Below, in pieces: positions 7,873 to 10,798 of a stretch of DNA of 10,798 nucleotides. The notes beneath the pieces are model-generated. The model searched no databases and was not told the DNA's origin. It was given only the letters and a program-made list of their open reading frames with translations. The translations under genes were made by a program, and so were the position numbers. Every line of letters begins with the position of its first letter. Position 1 is the stretch's first letter. This DNA comes from a bacterium (GTDB lineage Bacteria > Verrucomicrobiota > Verrucomicrobiia > Limisphaerales > UBA11358), in NCBI GenBank assembly GCA_021781185.1, contig JAJXXI010000123.1:1-10798 (forward strand), written 5' to 3'.

Positions 7873-7889
7873 TTAACATTGCATGTTGA
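7873..7889. promoter_or_regulatory. Imperfect inverted repeat in AT-rich intergenic region
   Basis: TTAACAT and ATGTTGA flank a 3-base centre (TGC) and match as an inverted repeat except at one position. It sits about 30 bases upstream of the repeat-protein gene, in an 86-base gap (7845-7930) that is much richer in A and T than its surroundings. Such a place could hold a promoter and operator for the gene that leads into mlaEFD. I cannot assign clean -35 and -10 boxes, so this is only a candidate. Confidence 0.25.
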
Positions 7890-7930
7890 CTTTAACTACT
7901 GATGCCTTATTTTTCTACTAATTGAGGTTT

Positions 7931-10702
7931 TTACCTCGGTTCCTCCTGACCCGGTGTTGGCGATGCGTTGCTGACACTGGGTTTTTTAACCAGCGGACGC
8001 CAGCGACCAATCAAATTCAACAGTGCCGGCAAGAAAGTCAGGCCCGCAACCATGCATAAAGCGATGCCGCCAGACATGATGATGCCCAGGCTGTGAATGC
8101 CCTGATGCTTCGCGAGAATGAGACTGCCGAATCCCGCAATGGCCGTCAATCCCGACACCAACACCGCTTTTCCCGTGCTGCGTGCCAGAATGCCCGGCGT
8201 GCGCTCCTCCGCGTATCGGTTCAGGATGTGAATCCCGTTCGTCACACCGATGCCGATGACCAGCGGCAGGGTCATGATGTTCGCGGGATTGAACGGCACC
8301 TTTTGCCAGCCCATCAAACCCAGCAACCATAAAGTTCCAATGCCCACCGGAACCAACGCCAAAATGGCTGCGGCGAGACTGCGGAAATGGAAAAACACCA
8401 TCACGGCGATGGCGATCAGCGAATACCACGCCGCCGTCATGTAACTATTCTTGAGCAGGGTCGTGTATTGCAGCAGTTGCACCGGCGTGCCGGTGATGAT
8501 CGGCTGGTCGGTATCCTGCGGGTCCAGCGCCCGCCGTAACGTGTCCACAAATTCCTTTTGGTTGTCGTGCTGCCAGACATTTTTCTTCGGATAAACCTGC
8601 AGCAAAAATTTCCCCGTCACCCCCACAAACCGGTCGCGCAGGGCGGACGGCAGATCTTCGATCCGCAGCGGCGCGTGATCGTCCTGCCGTTGCAGCGTTT
8701 CAAAGGTCACGCGTAAATCGTCAAAGAGCGCCTGTTGATATTCCGCCAGCTTGTCCGCGTGTTCCTCCATCGCCGTGCTGTCGCCAGCCAACATCGCCAG
8801 CCGCAGGTCCAGCACGGATGTTTGCAGCGTGCCGAGTTCACGGGCAAGGGCGGGATCATCCTTGCCTACCTCGTCCCGGGCCGCGCCCAGATAGCCGGAA
8901 AAGGAATACAGCGTGCGGCTCAAGCCATAAATATCCACTGGTCGCATGTCGGGCGCGCCAAAGGTCAGCGGCTTGACCTCCGCCTTGATTTGGGAAATCA
9001 GCGCCAGCTTTTGATTCGGGTTCTGGTGCAAATATCCGGCAATGGATTCCACGTCGGCCACCACGTTGGTCAGCGTGTTGATTTTTGCCTCCAGCCTGAC
9101 CGCCTCGTCCAGATTGGTCGCCACCACGGCGCAATACAGCACCGATTTGTCGGCGGAATTAATCAACTTCTGTTCATACACCACCGCCGGCAATCCCTTG
9201 CTCTGCATGTTCAGCAGGTCATAGTCGAAATAAACCTTTTTGGCCTGCCAGCCCGCCAACAGGCAGGTCACCACAATCACCGCCGTCACCAGCACCGGTC
9301 GCTGCAGCCAGTATTGCTCAATCCGCGCGCGTTTTTCCTCAAAATGCATCTGGTGATCAATCACATTCTGTTTGCCGCGCAACAGCATCACCGGCAGCAG
9401 GGTCAGCATGGGCACCAGACAGACCAGTAATCCGCCGCCGCAAATGACGCCCATTTCCTGAATGCCCTTGAAATGCGTGAAGGCCATCGCCACAAATGCC
9501 CCCGATGTGGTCAGCGCCCCGACGATAATCCCCTGGCCGGTGAACATCATGGCCTTCATCATCGCCTCCTGCGCGGATTTGCCGTGGTGCAATTCCTCCT
9601 CGTAGCGCGTGATGAGATGCACGCCGAAATCAATGGCCAGGCCAATCAGCATCGGCAGAAACGTGATGGTCAGGATGTTGAGATGGCCGATGGTCAACGT
9701 CGCAAACGCGAACGTGTAGGCCAGGCCAAACAGCAGGCAGATCGTTGCCTTGATGGGCCGTCCGGTTTCGTTGTAGCCGTAGATGAAGATGAGCGCGCAC
9801 AACACCAGCGCCACAATGCTCGCGAGGGTCGTGTCCTTTTGGGACTGCTCCATTTCATCGTGATCCAAAACCGGTTCGCCCGTCAGGCCGACATTGACGC
9901 CGGGCACCTCCAGCTTCGTTTCATTCATCAGGGTGCGGATGCGTTCAATGGCGTCATCGCTCAGGTCATCGCTGGGCGCATGGGCGGTGACGAGAAAAAT
10001 TTTTCCCTTGTCGAAGGTGATGTAAGTCGCCGCCGCCGCTTCGTTGCCAGGATCAAACAGGGCGGTCACACCCGGCGAGGGCGGCGTGCCGGAACGGGCC
10101 AGACTTTCGGTGGCCTGCTGCAAGATCCGGTTCAGTGCCGGCAACGACTGGAGCAGGGCGTCGTTCTGCTCATTTTCCTCGCGTTTTGCGCTGCTGAACT
10201 GGCGGTTCACCAACTCAAAGAAAGAGTCCAGATTGGTGGTCTGCGTGAATTTCTGGATGAACGGCAGATCACTCTTCAGCGTGTCCCGCAGCCCCACCAG
10301 ATCCGGCTCCGGCACGAACAACAGGGCTTTGTTGCCCATCATCGCCAGGTCGCCTTTGTAGAAGACGTCTTCAAACAGGTTGGTTTCCGCCTCCAGCTTG
10401 GCCCCCAGCCGTTCCACAAACTGGCGGTTTTTCTCGACATTGTCGCTTTCCACCACCACCACCAGATCGTCCTGCTGGGGAAACTCCTTCTCATATTCGA
10501 GGTAGTTGTGGTGGTAACGATGGTTGCCGCCCACGAGATCGTCCCGCGAGGTGTTAAACTGGAGATACTTGACCGTAACCGCGATGCAGAGGAAAAACAG
10601 GCCGATCTGCGGCCAGAAAAACCAGCCCGGCCGGCGGATCACCGCCGCGGTAAGTTTGCCCAGCAACCGCGCCAGAAAACTGTCTGCGCTCAACGCTTTC
10701 AT
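7931..10702 (-). CDS. HpnN-like MMPL/RND family transporter
   Basis: This is a 923-residue RND-superfamily exporter of the MMPL group, built as a tandem duplication. Each half has one transmembrane helix, a large periplasmic domain, then five helices. The first half has TM1 (about 30-48), a periplasmic domain (50-290) and TM2-6 (292-311, 318-338, 341-362, 390-410, 418-440). The second has TM7 (468-486), a periplasmic domain (490-755) and TM8-12 (758-900). The early YLEYEKEFPQQDDLVVVVE (68-86) and the helix motif GLAIDFGVH (354-362) resemble HpnN, the inner-membrane transporter of hopanoids, and related lipid exporters. The subfamily and substrate remain inference. In the matching helix of the second half the motif reads GIGVTNGIH (817-825), with Thr where relatives usually have Asp. 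The ATG start lies 6 bases after the YbjQ-like stop, so cotranscription is likely. No hopanoid synthesis gene is in the window. Confidence 0.88.
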   Translation of the reverse strand: MKALSADSFLARLLGKLTAAVIRRPGWFFWPQIGLFFLCIAVTVKYLQFNTSRDDLVGGNHRYHHNYLEYEKEFPQQDDLVVVVESDNVEKNRQFVERLGAKLEAETNLFEDVFYKGDLAMMGNKALLFVPEPDLVGLRDTLKSDLPFIQKFTQTTNLDSFFELVNRQFSSAKREENEQNDALLQSLPALNRILQQATESLARSGTPPSPGVTALFDPGNEAAAATYITFDKGKIFLVTAHAPSDDLSDDAIERIRTLMNETKLEVPGVNVGLTGEPVLDHDEMEQSQKDTTLASIVALVLCALIFIYGYNETGRPIKATICLLFGLAYTFAFATLTIGHLNILTITFLPMLIGLAIDFGVHLITRYEEELHHGKSAQEAMMKAMMFTGQGIIVGALTTSGAFVAMAFTHFKGIQEMGVICGGGLLVCLVPMLTLLPVMLLRGKQNVIDHQMHFEEKRARIEQYWLQRPVLVTAVIVVTCLLAGWQAKKVYFDYDLLNMQSKGLPAVVYEQKLINSADKSVLYCAVVATNLDEAVRLEAKINTLTNVVADVESIAGYLHQNPNQKLALISQIKAEVKPLTFGAPDMRPVDIYGLSRTLYSFSGYLGAARDEVGKDDPALARELGTLQTSVLDLRLAMLAGDSTAMEEHADKLAEYQQALFDDLRVTFETLQRQDDHAPLRIEDLPSALRDRFVGVTGKFLLQVYPKKNVWQHDNQKEFVDTLRRALDPQDTDQPIITGTPVQLLQYTTLLKNSYMTAAWYSLIAIAVMVFFHFRSLAAAILALVPVGIGTLWLLGLMGWQKVPFNPANIMTLPLVIGIGVTNGIHILNRYAEERTPGILARSTGKAVLVSGLTAIAGFGSLILAKHQGIHSLGIIMSGGIALCMVAGLTFLPALLNLIGRWRPLVKKPSVSNASPTPGQEEPR

Positions 10703-10708
10703 CGCCCG

Positions 10709-10798
10709 TCAGTCCGCCTTCTCCACGAAAACCGCCGTGCCGTAGCACAGCACCTCCGTGATGCCGGGAGCAATCTCCGTGGCATCGTAACGCACGCC
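10709..10798 (-). CDS. YbjQ/UPF0145 family protein, C-terminal end (partial)
   Basis: Only the last 29 codons and a TGA are inside the window; the start lies beyond the right edge. The visible peptide includes GVRYDATEIAPGITEVLCYG (residues 1-20 of the fragment), followed by TAVFVEKAD. This matches my knowledge of the C-terminus of the YbjQ/UPF0145 family, small proteins of about 105 residues that form ring-like oligomers and are sometimes labelled a heavy-metal-binding domain; their role is not established. The stop lies 6 bases before the RND transporter start, so the two genes are probably cotranscribed. The call is limited by the short fragment. Confidence 0.72.
   Translation of the reverse strand, partial: GVRYDATEIAPGITEVLCYGTAVFVEKAD

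Noticed and set aside
7924..7937. Short hairpin GAGGT-TTTT-ACCTC at the end of the RND gene, considered as a terminator
   Set aside because: The stem is only 5 bp, it overlaps the stop codon, and no T-tract follows on the minus strand.

Overview
The window looks like chromosomal DNA from a GC-rich diderm bacterium, most likely a member of the Verrucomicrobiota (Pedosphaera/Limisphaera-like). The phylum call is inference from protein style and gene content. These are a futalosine-pathway menaquinone gene, a large PPi-PEPCK-like enzyme, an MlaEFD lipid importer with a long MCE protein, and start codons without clear Shine-Dalgarno sequences. I see no mobile element, phage gene, CRISPR array, tRNA or rRNA.

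Layout. Bases 1-1890 on the plus strand hold the C-terminal 629 residues of a large enzyme that resembles pyrophosphate-dependent PEP carboxykinase; its N-terminus lies outside the window. It converges on mqnC (1973-3106, minus), a radical-SAM enzyme of menaquinone synthesis. Next is a small TPR-repeat protein (3203-3754, minus). A candidate terminator at about 3771-3814 separates it from the main block.

The main block runs on the minus strand from 10798 down to 3853 and reads like one lipid-envelope operon. In transcription order it contains: the last 29 codons of a YbjQ/UPF0145 protein (10709-10798); a 923-residue HpnN-like MMPL/RND transporter starting 6 bases later; an unrecognised 496-residue protein with about 22 aromatic-proline repeat units; then MlaE, MlaF and MlaD. 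MlaE and MlaF overlap by an ATGA, and the gaps on either side of that pair are 16-17 bases. The only larger gap, 86 AT-rich bases at 7845-7930, may hold an internal promoter.

Working together (inference): MlaE, MlaF and MlaD form the inner-membrane ABC lipid transporter. The RND protein is expected to move lipids (hopanoids or similar) across or out of the inner membrane. The repeat protein has an N-terminal membrane anchor or signal and may be an envelope partner of either machine. No mlaA, mlaB or mlaC is present here. The most interesting unknown is the 19-residue periodic repeat protein embedded in this operon.

All gaps between genes are under 100 bases. The many long open frames antisense to these genes are shadows of GC-rich coding sequence.
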